NCBI RefSeq assembly: GCF_009811555.1
Contig: NZ_BLIN01000005.1
Location: 4,225,501-4,289,500 of the forward strand
Length of the DNA: 64,000 bases
Reading direction: 5' to 3'
Source: Streptomyces caniferus
GTDB lineage: Bacteria; Actinomycetota; Actinomycetes; Streptomycetales; Streptomycetaceae
Of the stretch, positions 26,105 to 46,361 are shown one piece after another; the stretch's first letter is position 1; the number at the start of each line of letters is the position of its first letter. Under the pieces are notes generated by a model that saw nothing but the letters and a program-made list of their open reading frames with translations, was not told where the DNA came from and made no database searches. The position numbers and the translations under genes were made by a program.

Positions 26105-26532
26105 ACCTCGCCTCGTGAGCAGGAATCGGACAGGCCGCCCGGCGGTGCCGGTGTGCCGGCGCTCCACGGCGAGGGGCGGCCGCGGCCGGCCGGCCGCCGG
26201 TCGGCCGGAGTGGACGGTGCTGCAATGTGCGCCCCGGACACAGCCCGGAGCGGCCCCTCCCCTTCCGCGACACCACCTGCCGTCTCCGCCTCCTCACCTG
26301 CCGCCGGACCCGCCCTCCTCATACTGCAACTGCAAAGTCGATCCGTACATCGGATGGCACATGCTTGGGGCATTGCCCAAATGGCTCGCACCTGTGGATC
26401 TGGAGGGCGCTCCGAGGCGCAGCGGCCGGGGAGGCCATCGCTTCGGCCCCTCGTGCGCCGGGACAGAGTGACGATCGCTGCCTTTGCGCCGACAGCGATT
26501 CGTGCGGCAGCGGCATCACTAGGATCCGGCAG
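26105..26532. other. 428-bp intergenic region
   Basis: It separates the broken methyltransferase (minus) from the kinase (plus). No real gene is visible. An AT-richer patch near 26318-26365 could hold the kinase promoter, but I cannot place -35/-10 boxes with confidence. Confidence 0.4.
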
Positions 26533-27288
26533 ATGGCAGAAATGATCGACAACGAGCCGAGCCGGTACGGCAGTCGCCGTGGCCGGCCCCCCCGGGACCA
26601 GGTCATCGGTCGCATCGCCGACCACCTTGCCGGCCGGCAACCAGGACACCCGCTGCGGGTCGCGGTGGACGGCATCACCGCCGCCGGAAAGACCACCCTC
26701 GCCCGCGCCCTCGCCGCCGCGGTGGGCGAGCGGGGCCGACCGGCGGTCCACCTGTCCATGGACGGCTTCCATCACCCGCGCGCCCACCGCCACCGGCAGG
26801 GCCGCGACTCCGCGATCGGCTACTACCAGGACGCCTACGACTTCCCCGCGTTCGCACGGTCCGTCCTCGTCCCCCTCGGGCCCGGGGGCGATCACCGCTA
26901 TCGCCGCCGCATCATCGATCTGGCCGACGACCGGGCGATCGACGAACCGCCGGTCGCCGCCGCTGCCGACGCGGTCCTGGTGGTGGACGGCAGCTTCCTG
27001 CAGCGGCACGAACTGGCCGGACTGTGGGACGAGGTCGTGTTCGCCGACACCAGCTTCCCCGTCGCCCGGCGGCGCGGCACCCGCCGCGACACCGAGTTGT
27101 TCGGCAGCACCGCGGAGGCCGAGCACGCCTTCGACCATCGCTACCACGCCGCTTGCCGGCACTACCTGGCCGAGGTCGACCCGGCCGCGCACGCGACGAT
27201 CGTGGTCGGCAACGACGACCTCGATCACCCCGTGCTGCGGCGGATCGGCGACGAGCACACCGGCACGGGCCACACCCCCGCATCCTGA
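26533..27288 (+). CDS. Uridine kinase-like P-loop kinase
   Basis: A 251-residue protein with ATG at 26533 or 26542. The Walker A motif V-D-G-I-T-A-A-G-K-T-T is at ~residues 45-55. The substrate region H-L-S-M-D-G-F-H-H-P-R is at ~75-85, with its typical Asp-Gly-Phe-His. Y-Y-Q-D-A-Y-D-F follows, then V-L-V-V-D-G-S-F-L-Q-R as Walker B-like strand and R-R-R-G-T-R-R-D as lid region. This order is that of uridine/pantothenate-type kinases used for nucleosides and small alcohols. It stands alone, so the physiological substrate is not shown. Confidence 0.85.
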   Translation: MAEMIDNEPSRYGSRRGRPPRDQVIGRIADHLAGRQPGHPLRVAVDGITAAGKTTLARALAAAVGERGRPAVHLSMDGFHHPRAHRHRQGRDSAIGYYQDAYDFPAFARSVLVPLGPGGDHRYRRRIIDLADDRAIDEPPVAAAADAVLVVDGSFLQRHELAGLWDEVVFADTSFPVARRRGTRRDTELFGSTAEAEHAFDHRYHAACRHYLAEVDPAAHATIVVGNDDLDHPVLRRIGDEHTGTGHTPAS

Positions 27289-27743
27289 CGCCGGCGAGGG
27301 TCACCGGCCGGGCGCGCGGCTCCCTCGGACCGCGGTCGGGAAGCGGGCGAGGGAGGCGGGGGCCGATGAGCCAAGCGCTCACGCCGCCGGGCCCGTGCCA
27401 AGGCCCGGATCGCTGTTCCGAGGAAGCGCTGCGGAGTTCGGAAGCAGGAGGTGGCGGCGCGGGGACGAAAACCGCGAACCCCGGCCGCACGAACACCCTC
27501 GCGCAATTCCGGCGTCGACCGTCGGCACAGCCATGACATCGACAAGACCGTGACATCGACAAGGCCACTGGAAAAACAGGTGAGTTCTGCCGCTCCCCGG
27601 TACGGCGTCGGCAACGCTTGTTAGTGAGGCGTTACCGGGGCGCTAGTGAACTCCGTCAGAGTCAGGTGCGTCCAGGGGAGTTGTCGGGAAGGCCGGGGCG
27701 GCCTTCGGCTTCCTGTCCCGCCACACTCACAGGGGAGTGCACG
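27289..27743. other. 455-bp non-coding region upstream of deacetylase leader
   Basis: No gene is supported. Two 13-bp direct repeats TGACATCGACAAG (27534 and 27551, 17-bp period) lie here, followed by GTTAGTGA/GCTAGTGA repeats near 27618-27652. These may be regulator sites for the downstream transcript; nothing else is recognisable. Confidence 0.4.
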
Positions 27744-27797
27744 ATGCAGCCGAAGACGACGCCGGATACGGGCCCTCGCGCCGGCAACGCCGCGTAG
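27744..27797 (+). CDS. Possible 17-codon leader peptide ahead of deacetylase gene
   Basis: ATG 27744 is preceded by AGGGGAG at a good spacing and encodes MQPKTTPDTGPRAGNAA, then TAG. The stop lies inside the loop of a 10-bp hairpin (27780-27817), so ribosome position would influence folding of the leader. No run of a single regulatory amino acid is visible (two Thr, three Pro), so a classical attenuation signal is not obvious. It is too short to be sure it is translated. Confidence 0.35.
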   Translation: MQPKTTPDTGPRAGNAA

Positions 27798-27992
27798 GCA
27801 GCCTCGACGTTGCCGGCCGGGGCGGCGCGGGGAGCCGCCGCCCCGAATGCCTCCGAGGGCAACTCCCCCACCTTCGGAGCGTAAGCAATTTGCGACGCTC
27901 CGTCGAGGATTCTGTTTTTCGAGGACGAAAGGGAACCTCGGAGCCCGTCTCCTCATCTCTTTGGGCGTCCCACTTCTCTGGGCGTCCCACTT
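27780..27992 (+). promoter_or_regulatory. Structured leader with three hairpins and a direct repeat
   Basis: Perfect stems lie at 27780-27789/27808-27817 (10 bp), 27818-27826/27837-27845 (9 bp) and 27875-27882/27895-27902 (8 bp). A T-run at 27914-27918 follows 11 bases after the third. Then TGGGCGTCCCACTT occurs twice (27962 and 27979). All of this precedes the deacetylase start at 28027, and suggests transcription attenuation or an RNA sensor. Confidence 0.5.
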
Positions 27993-28026
27993 ACCAGAAC
28001 TTCGAACGAATGCGATGGGGACCGTG

Positions 28027-29226
28027 ATGCGCGAATTCAGCCGCCGAGGGATATTCGGGCTCGGGATAGGAACGGCGGCCGCGCTCTCCGTCGCCGGCTG
28101 CACCTCTTCCGGGTCGTCGGCTTCCGGAAAGGTCGGCACCAAGCCCGGCCGGAACCAGGGCAAGCCGATAGGCGACGGCTCCACCGCGTACACCGGAAAG
28201 CAGCCCCACCAGCCGCCGGCGCCGGAGAAGCTGGCGCCGGGCCAGAAGCCACCGCAGTTCGTCGTCTTCTCCTGGGACGGGGCCGGCGAGGTGGGCAACG
28301 GCCTCTTCCCGCGGTTCCGCAAGCTCGCCAGGGACCACAACGCCTCGATGACCTTCTTCCTTTCCGGGCTGTATGTGCTGCCCGAGTCGAAGAAGCGCCT
28401 GTACCGCCCGCCGAACAACCCCGTCGGCGCCTCCGACATCGGTTACCTCACCGATGACCACATCAAGGCGACGCTGAAGAACGTGCGCGCCGCGTGGCTG
28501 GAGGGCCACGAGATAGGCACCCACTTCAACGGCCACTTCTGCGGCACCACCTCGGGCTCGGTGGCGCACTGGACGCCCGCCCAGTGGGACGACGAGATCG
28601 AGCAGGCCATGTCCTTCGTCACCAAGTGGCGGACCAACACCGGCTTCACCGACCTGGAACCGCTGCCCTTCGACTACAGCAAGGAGCTGGTCGGCGGCCG
28701 TACGCCGTGCCTGCTCGGCCAGGAGAACCTGCTGCCGACGGCGAGGAAGCGCGGCTGGCGCTACGACGCCAGCTCCCCCGGCGGCCTGCAGGTCTGGCCC
28801 GACAAGAAGCAGGGCGTGTGGAACTTCCCGCTTCAGGGCATGCCGTTCCCCGGCCACTCCTTCGACGTCCTCTCGATGGACTACAACATCCTGGCCAACC
28901 AGTCGAAGGCCTCCACCAAGGCCCCGCCGGCCAACTACCCCGGCTGGCGCAAGCAGGCCACCGACGCCTATATCGCGGGCTTCAAGCGGGCCTACGAGAC
29001 CAACCGGGCGCCGTTCTTCGTCGGCAACCACTTCGAGCAGTGGAACGGCGGCATCTACATGGACGCCGTCGAGGAGGCGATCAAGCACATCGCCGACGAC
29101 AAGCGCAAGGACGTCCGGATGGTCTCCTTCCGCCAGCTCTGCGACTGGCTGGACGCCCAGGACCCGAAGGTCCTCGCCGACCTGCGCAAGCTCGGGGTGG
29201 GGCAGCAGTTCACCGGCCGCGGCTGA
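28027..29226 (+). CDS. Tat-exported lipoprotein, polysaccharide deacetylase-like
   Basis: A 399-residue protein. ATG 28027 is favoured because GGGG lies 6 bases ahead; GTG 28024 and ATG 28015 are in frame. The N-terminus has a twin-arginine motif S-R-R-G-I-F-G and then a lipobox S-V-A-G-C at residue ~25, so it is a Tat lipoprotein. The body (from ~75) fits a polysaccharide deacetylase/NodB-type barrel: F-S-W-D-G-A-G-E (metal Asp), M-T-F-F-L-S-G-L-Y, then G-H-E-I-G-T-H-F-N-G-H (His-x3-His metal site) and a late M-V-S-F-R-Q-L-C-D-W-L. It probably removes acyl groups from a cell-wall or extracellular glycan. The deacetylase name rests on these motifs; the substrate is unknown. Confidence 0.85.
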   Translation: MREFSRRGIFGLGIGTAAALSVAGCTSSGSSASGKVGTKPGRNQGKPIGDGSTAYTGKQPHQPPAPEKLAPGQKPPQFVVFSWDGAGEVGNGLFPRFRKLARDHNASMTFFLSGLYVLPESKKRLYRPPNNPVGASDIGYLTDDHIKATLKNVRAAWLEGHEIGTHFNGHFCGTTSGSVAHWTPAQWDDEIEQAMSFVTKWRTNTGFTDLEPLPFDYSKELVGGRTPCLLGQENLLPTARKRGWRYDASSPGGLQVWPDKKQGVWNFPLQGMPFPGHSFDVLSMDYNILANQSKASTKAPPANYPGWRKQATDAYIAGFKRAYETNRAPFFVGNHFEQWNGGIYMDAVEEAIKHIADDKRKDVRMVSFRQLCDWLDAQDPKVLADLRKLGVGQQFTGRG

Positions 29227-29274
29227 CCGCGCGGCGGGGGCAACGATCCGCCCGCCTCTCCCTCACCCCCTCCT

Positions 29275-29292
29275 GGCCGGGCCGGCCCGGCC
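29275..29292. terminator. Palindrome between convergent genes
   Basis: An 18-bp perfect palindrome of G/C only (GGCCGGGCC then GGCCCGGCC) lies between the deacetylase (plus) and monooxygenase (minus) ends. It has no loop and no T-run, so terminator function is only probable. Confidence 0.45.
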
Positions 29293-29333
29293 GCCGCCCG
29301 GCCCTGGCCCCCGTCAGGCCGTGACGCTCACCG

Positions 29334-30548
29334 TCACCCCCGCCCCGCGCGTACCTTCTCCTCCCAGTCGATGCGATGGAAGTGCAGCGGGCGGAGCATG
29401 TCCTCAGGGCCGGCGAAGGACGGCGCGGCGGCATCGCGCTTGCCGGCCTTGACCTCGTTGACGGCTGCGGCGGTGTGGCCGATCGCCTCCACGCGCGGGC
29501 GGCGCAGCGCCTCGTAGGCGGCGAACGCCGCGCCGTGCGTGGGCAGATCGCGCAGGCAGCGGGCCAGTTCGACCGCGCTCTCGACGGCGAGCGAGGCGCC
29601 CTGGCCGGAGCTGGAGGACGGGGCGTGCACCGAGTCCCCGACCAGCACCATCCGGCCGCGGTACCAGCGCGGTACGGACGGCATGCGCTCCATCCGGCCG
29701 ACCACCATCAGGTCGTCGGGGCCGGTGTGCCGCAGCAGCCGTTCGCCCGGGACATGACCGGCGTACAGGTCGCGCAGCCGGCTCAGCCACTCGGCGGCGG
29801 GCACCCGCGCCAGGTCGGACGGGCTCGGCGGGGTGTCCGTGGGCAGTCCGGCGAACCAGATCAGCCGCCCGTCCGCGCCCTGCCAGTAGCCCATGAAGGC
29901 GCGGCCGAACGCGAAGTACATGGTGCCCGGTTCGACCCCGGCGTCGCTGCCCACGTCCGCGTAGCCGCCGAAGCTCAGGACGCCGCCGTACTCGGGGGCG
30001 GGAGCCTGCGGGTCGATCACGGTGCGGACGGTGGAGCGGATGCCGTCGGCGCCGATCAGGATGTCGGCGGTCGCCGAGGTGTGGTCGGCGAAGTGGGCGG
30101 TGACGCCGTCGCGCGTCTCCTCGGCGGCCACCAGCCGCTTGCCGTACGCGAACCGGATGCCCTCGGCGCCCGCACGGTCGGTCAGCGCCCGGTACAGCCG
30201 GTCGCGCGGCAGTGTCAGCGTTGCGGGCAGTTCGGGGAATCCGCCGAAGCGGGCGTGGTGATGGCCGGCGCCGTCCGCCATCACCATGCCGGGCACCGGC
30301 TCGCCGATGGCCCGCACCGCCGCGTCGGCACCGACCGTCGCCAGCGCGGCCTGGCCGTTGGGCGCCAGACCGAGCCACGCCCCCACACCGTCGGCCGCGG
30401 TCGGGTACGCCTCGTGGACCGTCGCGGTGATGCCCGCCCTGCGCAGTGCGAGGGCCGTGACCGGGCCCGCCACCCCGCCCCCGATGACCAGTGCCGTCCG
30501 TACTCCGGAGCCGCGGCCGTCGTCGCCGCGGCCGTCGTCGTCGCTCAT
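29334..30548 (-). CDS. FAD-dependent monooxygenase
   Basis: A 404-residue aromatic-hydroxylase-type flavoprotein from ATG 30548, with GGAGGGG just upstream; an ATG four codons earlier contains that site and is rejected. The Rossmann start A-L-V-I-G-G-G-V-A-G-P is at ~residues 19-29. A D-I-L-I-G-A-D-G-I-R-S motif (the conserved DG of this class) is near 165. G-R-M-V-L-V-G-D-S-V-H-A-P, the flavin ribityl-binding GD motif, is near 305, followed by G-Q-G-A-S-L-A-V-E-S-A. It likely uses NAD(P)H and O2 to hydroxylate or epoxidise a small organic substrate. The gene is divergent from a PadR regulator, which probably represses it. Confidence 0.9.
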   Translation of the reverse strand: MSDDDGRGDDGRGSGVRTALVIGGGVAGPVTALALRRAGITATVHEAYPTAADGVGAWLGLAPNGQAALATVGADAAVRAIGEPVPGMVMADGAGHHHARFGGFPELPATLTLPRDRLYRALTDRAGAEGIRFAYGKRLVAAEETRDGVTAHFADHTSATADILIGADGIRSTVRTVIDPQAPAPEYGGVLSFGGYADVGSDAGVEPGTMYFAFGRAFMGYWQGADGRLIWFAGLPTDTPPSPSDLARVPAAEWLSRLRDLYAGHVPGERLLRHTGPDDLMVVGRMERMPSVPRWYRGRMVLVGDSVHAPSSSSGQGASLAVESAVELARCLRDLPTHGAAFAAYEALRRPRVEAIGHTAAAVNEVKAGKRDAAAPSFAGPEDMLRPLHFHRIDWEEKVRAGRG

Positions 30549-30596
30549 AACCCCTCCCATGGGTCATGCGGATGCGCCGTTCGAGCGCGGAACCCA

Positions 30597-30613
30597 TAGT
30601 GGCAACACCACTA
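30597..30613. promoter_or_regulatory. Probable PadR operator
   Basis: TAGTGG and CCACTA form a perfect inverted repeat around CAACA (30597-30613), midway between the divergent monooxygenase (start 30548) and PadR (start 30657) genes. A further half-site-like AACTACT follows at 30624. Confidence 0.6.
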
Positions 30614-30656
30614 GTCTCAGTGCAACTACTTTGCGGGGGCTGGCTACGATGACCGC

Positions 30657-31277
30657 ATGTCCGCCTCCGTGAAAAGCTCGCCGCTGGGCCTGACCGTGCT
30701 GACGCTGCTGCACTACCGGCCGCTGCACCCGTACGGCATCCAGCGGCTGCTCAAGCAGTGGGGCAAGGAGCAGGTCGTCAACGTCGGCCAGCGGACCGGG
30801 CTGTACCGCACCATCGAGCGGCTGCAGGCGGGCGGGCTGATCGCCGTCCGGCAGACCGAGCGCGACCAGCAGTACCCCGAGCGGACGGTCTACGAGGTCA
30901 CCGACGAGGGCCGGACGGCCACCCGCGAGTGGCTGGAGCAGATGCTGGCGGTGCCCAAGGCGGAGTTCCCGTTGTTCCCGGCGGCGCTGTCGAACATGCT
31001 GATGCTCAGCCCGGACGAGGTGGCGCCGATCCTGGAACGGCGGGCGGGACGGCTCGCCGCCCAACGCGCGGACATGGAGGCCCAGTTGGCCGAGGCGCCG
31101 ACCGGACTGCCGCGCATCACACTGATCGAGAACGAATACCTGCTCGCCGTCCTCGGCGCCGAGGAGCGCTGGCTGCGAGGGGTGATCGGCGAACTGCGGG
31201 ACGGCAGTCTGACCTGGTCGCCGGAGATGCTCACGGCGTTCCAGGAGGCGTCCGAGCCGGGTGCGGCCGGGGCCTGA
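30657..31277 (+). CDS. PadR-family transcriptional regulator (long form)
   Basis: A 206-residue protein. Residues 1-90 form the PadR winged helix: L-T-V-L-T-L-L-H-Y-R-P-L-H-P-Y-G-I-Q-R-L at the front, G-L-Y-R-T-I-E-R-L-Q-A-G-G-L-I in the recognition region, and R-T-V-Y-E-V-T-D-E-G-R in the wing. A C-terminal coiled region (~130-190, with R-A-D-M-E-A-Q-L-A-E) would dimerise (PadR-s1 architecture). It is divergent from a FAD monooxygenase with a palindrome between them. The likely model is a repressor released by the monooxygenase substrate. Confidence 0.92.
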   Translation: MSASVKSSPLGLTVLTLLHYRPLHPYGIQRLLKQWGKEQVVNVGQRTGLYRTIERLQAGGLIAVRQTERDQQYPERTVYEVTDEGRTATREWLEQMLAVPKAEFPLFPAALSNMLMLSPDEVAPILERRAGRLAAQRADMEAQLAEAPTGLPRITLIENEYLLAVLGAEERWLRGVIGELRDGSLTWSPEMLTAFQEASEPGAAGA

Positions 31278-31610
31278 CCGACGCGCCGCGGGCGGGCAGT
31301 GCGGCCCCGAGGAGAAGGGGCCCGGGCCTGCGATCGTCCCCATCTGTGCGGATTCACGGGCCGATTTCGTCGGGACGCAGGGGGTGTCACGAGGGTTGCC
31401 TCGGGGACGTAATCGACCCCCGGAGAGTGGTAAAAGGTCCCGAACTCCGTGCTGGCGCGCTGCTTTTCGGTCATGTCGGGGAACTCGGGTACCGGTGCGC
31501 GTAGAGTGAATTGACCGGAGTGCGGTCCGGAGATCCGGACCGTTGACGTGAATTGACGGGATGCCATGTCGCAGGGGCGGGGAGATTCGCCGTCTGCCGA
31601 AGGGGGAACA
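31278..31610. other. 333-bp intergenic region
   Basis: No coding region is supported. Its last 105 bases carry a distinctive array (direct repeats flanking a palindrome) described separately. The first ~220 bases show nothing recognisable. Confidence 0.45.
31506..31557 (+). promoter_or_regulatory. Direct repeats flanking a perfect palindrome
   Basis: GTGAATTGAC occurs at 31506-31515 and again at 31548-31557. Between them, CGGTCCGGA / TCCGGACCG form a perfect inverted repeat with a 2-base spacer (31523-31542). The array ends 53 bases before the ATG of the lipoprotein at 31611 and probably contains its promoter and a regulator site. Confidence 0.6.
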
Positions 31611-32372
31611 ATGTTACATCGTGCACGCCTGATTCCCGCTGTGCTGGGAACGGTGGCGGTGGCTCTTGTGGTGAGTTCGTGCGGCATGACGACGGACGAA
31701 GAAAGCAAGAGCGAAAAGCGGGACTTCTCCTATTCGGGCAAGAAACTCTCCATCCGCGCGACCAACTCATCGGTGCGGCTGAAGCCCGGAAGCGGTGACG
31801 GGAAGGTCCACGTGGAGCGGACGCTGAAGGGGAAGGCCGGGGATTCGGGCAATTCCGAGTGGTCCCTGGACGGTTCCACGCTGACCCTGAGGACCGACTG
31901 CAACGGCATCTCCCTGTCCTGCGAGGGCAGTTACACGGTGTCCGTGCCGAAGGGCGCGACCGTGGCACTGGAGAGCACTGCGGGACCGGTCAGCGCGAAG
32001 GATCTCGCACAACCGCTGGACATCCACGTCAAGGACGCCTCGGCGGACGTGGAGAACGTTTCCGGGAAACTGGGGATGACCGTGTCCGGCGGCAATGCGT
32101 CGGCGACCGGCATCACCTCGCAGGAATTCTCCGCGACGACGTCCAACGGGCGGGTGAAAGCCACGTTCGGGGCGGCCCCGCGTACGGTTACCGCATCGGC
32201 CGGGAACGGGAACGTGAATGTCACGCTGCCGAAGGGCGGCGAGAAATACCGGGTGACGACGAAGGCGACCAATGGGCAGGCCCATTCGTCGGTGCCGAAC
32301 ACCAAGGACAGTGACCGGAAGATCGAGCTGAAAAGCCAGAACGGCAGTGTCCGGGTGGACCGGGCGGAGTAG
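31611..32372 (+). CDS. DUF4097-like beta-repeat lipoprotein
   Basis: A 253-residue protein from ATG 31611 (AGGGGGA upstream). The signal sequence ends in lipobox V-V-S-S-C near residue 25. The mature part repeats short strands of the type I-R-A-T-N-S-S-V-R-L, V-E-N-V-S-G-K-L, F-S-A-T-T-S-N-G-R-V-K and I-E-L-K-S-Q-N-G-S-V-R-V, the right-handed beta-helix-like ladder of DUF4097/DUF4098 adhesin-type proteins. It is anchored to the outer face of the membrane. Function in the family is poorly known; envelope stress is one suggestion. Confidence 0.8.
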   Translation: MLHRARLIPAVLGTVAVALVVSSCGMTTDEESKSEKRDFSYSGKKLSIRATNSSVRLKPGSGDGKVHVERTLKGKAGDSGNSEWSLDGSTLTLRTDCNGISLSCEGSYTVSVPKGATVALESTAGPVSAKDLAQPLDIHVKDASADVENVSGKLGMTVSGGNASATGITSQEFSATTSNGRVKATFGAAPRTVTASAGNGNVNVTLPKGGEKYRVTTKATNGQAHSSVPNTKDSDRKIELKSQNGSVRVDRAE

Positions 32373-32402
32373 CGCCGCGGGGCATTCCCGGCACGGAGCG
32401 GA

Positions 32403-32448
32403 CGAAGGGCGGGTCCCGGCGGCAGATGCCGGCGGGACCCGCCCTTCG
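32403..32448. terminator. Bidirectional terminator between convergent genes
   Basis: CGAAGGGCGGGTCCC (32403-32417) pairs perfectly with GGGACCCGCCCTTCG (32434-32448), a 15-bp stem, with an inner GCCGG/CCGGC pairing in the loop. It serves the lipoprotein (plus) and the NRPS-MFS operon (minus). Confidence 0.88.
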
Positions 32449-32472
32449 CGGTGCTCGGAGGCGGTGCGGGGG

Positions 32473-33813
32473 TCAGCGGGGGTCGTGGGTGTCCGCCGTG
32501 GCCCCGCTCCGGCCGGTCCCGTCCTCGGCGGGCGGGGTCGCGGCGAGCTTGCCGAAGCCGCGGAGGGTCGGGCTGAGCGTGACGGTGACGGCCAGCACGG
32601 CGATGCCGAGCGTGGACAGCAGGATCGCCCAGCGGGCGCCGACGCACTCCATGAGCAGACCGCCCGTCAGGGGGCCGAGTGCCGTCGAGATGCCCGCGAT
32701 CAGTCCGATGACGCCGCTCAGCCGGCCGCGGAGGCGGTCCGGGGTGGTCAGCAACTGGTAGGTGCTGACAGCGGTGTTGGCGGTCGGCGCGAGGAAGGCG
32801 ATGCCCGCCAGCACCAGACCCATGACGATGCCGTTGCCGGTGGCCAGCGTGACCGGGGCCAGGACGGCCATCGCCCAGAAGGTCAGCACCACCGACACCC
32901 GCGGCCCGCACCGCGCGTACAGGCGCGGTGCGGCCAGGGCTCCGAGCAGGCCGCCCCCGCCGAACATCGCGGCCATCACGCCGATCTGCGCCGAGGGCAC
33001 GCCGCTCTGCTGGGCCACCACGATGATGACGAGATACAGGACCTGGAAGAGGAAGTTCACCGCGACCGCACACATCGCGGTCACCCGGATGAGGCGGTGG
33101 CCCCAGACCCACTTCAGGCCCTCCAGCGCCTCCCGCCGGAAGTTCGCAGGCGGCGCCCCCTCCGCCTGCCGCTCGGGCTTCGGCAGGCGGACGAAGAGCA
33201 GCATGAAGAACGACACGACGTGGGTCAGCGCGTCCGCGGCGAACGGCAGCACCCGCTTCACCCCGAACAGCGCGCCGCTGAGCGCGGTGCCGACGAGGTG
33301 ACCTATCGAGTTGCGGGCGTGGTTCATCGACACCGCGACCGCCAGCTGATCCGGCGGCACGACATACGGCAGCGACGCTTCCTCCGCGGGGTCGAACAGG
33401 GCGCTGCACACGCCGAGCACCGCGGCGACCACGGCCATGTGCCAGACCGCCACCGCCCCGGTCCAGATCGTCCAGACCAGCCAGAGCAGTGCCACCGTGC
33501 GGGCGGCCTCGCAGGTCAGCATCACCGTCTTGCGGTTCCACCGGTCCACCAGCGTGCCGCCCGGCAGGCCGGCGAGCAGCTGAGCGGCCGCGTTCACGCC
33601 CTGCACCAGGCCCGCCGTGCCGGGTGACCGCGTCACGGCGAGCACCAGCAGCGGGAAAGCCATGGTGGAGGCGTTGAACCCGACCTCGGTGAGCGACCGG
33701 CTGATCCACAGGATGTTGTAGTCGCGGTTGCGCCACAGGGGTGTGGACGGGCGGGACGGAGCCTGCCGGTCCGGAGGGCTCTGCGACGGCTGCGACGCGT
33801 GGGTCGTGGTCAT
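32473..33813 (-). CDS. MFS exporter of the peptide cluster
   Basis: A 446-residue major-facilitator protein with about 12 transmembrane segments. The loop-2 signature G-G-T-L-V-D-R-W-N-R-K is at ~85-95. D-R-L-R-G-R-L-S-G is in the C-half equivalent, around residue 370. Its ATG follows the NRPS 2 stop codon with no spacing (TAAATG), so it is translationally coupled to the peptide synthetase. This is strong evidence that it exports or gives resistance to the peptide product. It most resembles the enterobactin-exporter/EntS-like drug-efflux branch. It is the last gene of the operon, followed by a strong terminator. Confidence 0.9.
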   Translation of the reverse strand: MTTTHASQPSQSPPDRQAPSRPSTPLWRNRDYNILWISRSLTEVGFNASTMAFPLLVLAVTRSPGTAGLVQGVNAAAQLLAGLPGGTLVDRWNRKTVMLTCEAARTVALLWLVWTIWTGAVAVWHMAVVAAVLGVCSALFDPAEEASLPYVVPPDQLAVAVSMNHARNSIGHLVGTALSGALFGVKRVLPFAADALTHVVSFFMLLFVRLPKPERQAEGAPPANFRREALEGLKWVWGHRLIRVTAMCAVAVNFLFQVLYLVIIVVAQQSGVPSAQIGVMAAMFGGGGLLGALAAPRLYARCGPRVSVVLTFWAMAVLAPVTLATGNGIVMGLVLAGIAFLAPTANTAVSTYQLLTTPDRLRGRLSGVIGLIAGISTALGPLTGGLLMECVGARWAILLSTLGIAVLAVTVTLSPTLRGFGKLAATPPAEDGTGRSGATADTHDPR

Positions 33814-46302
<12,489 letters not shown>

Positions 46303-46361
46303 TTCGGGTCTCTCCGTGGGCTGGAAGTCGAAAGGCTCTGGTGCGGGGACGGGGGCACGCC

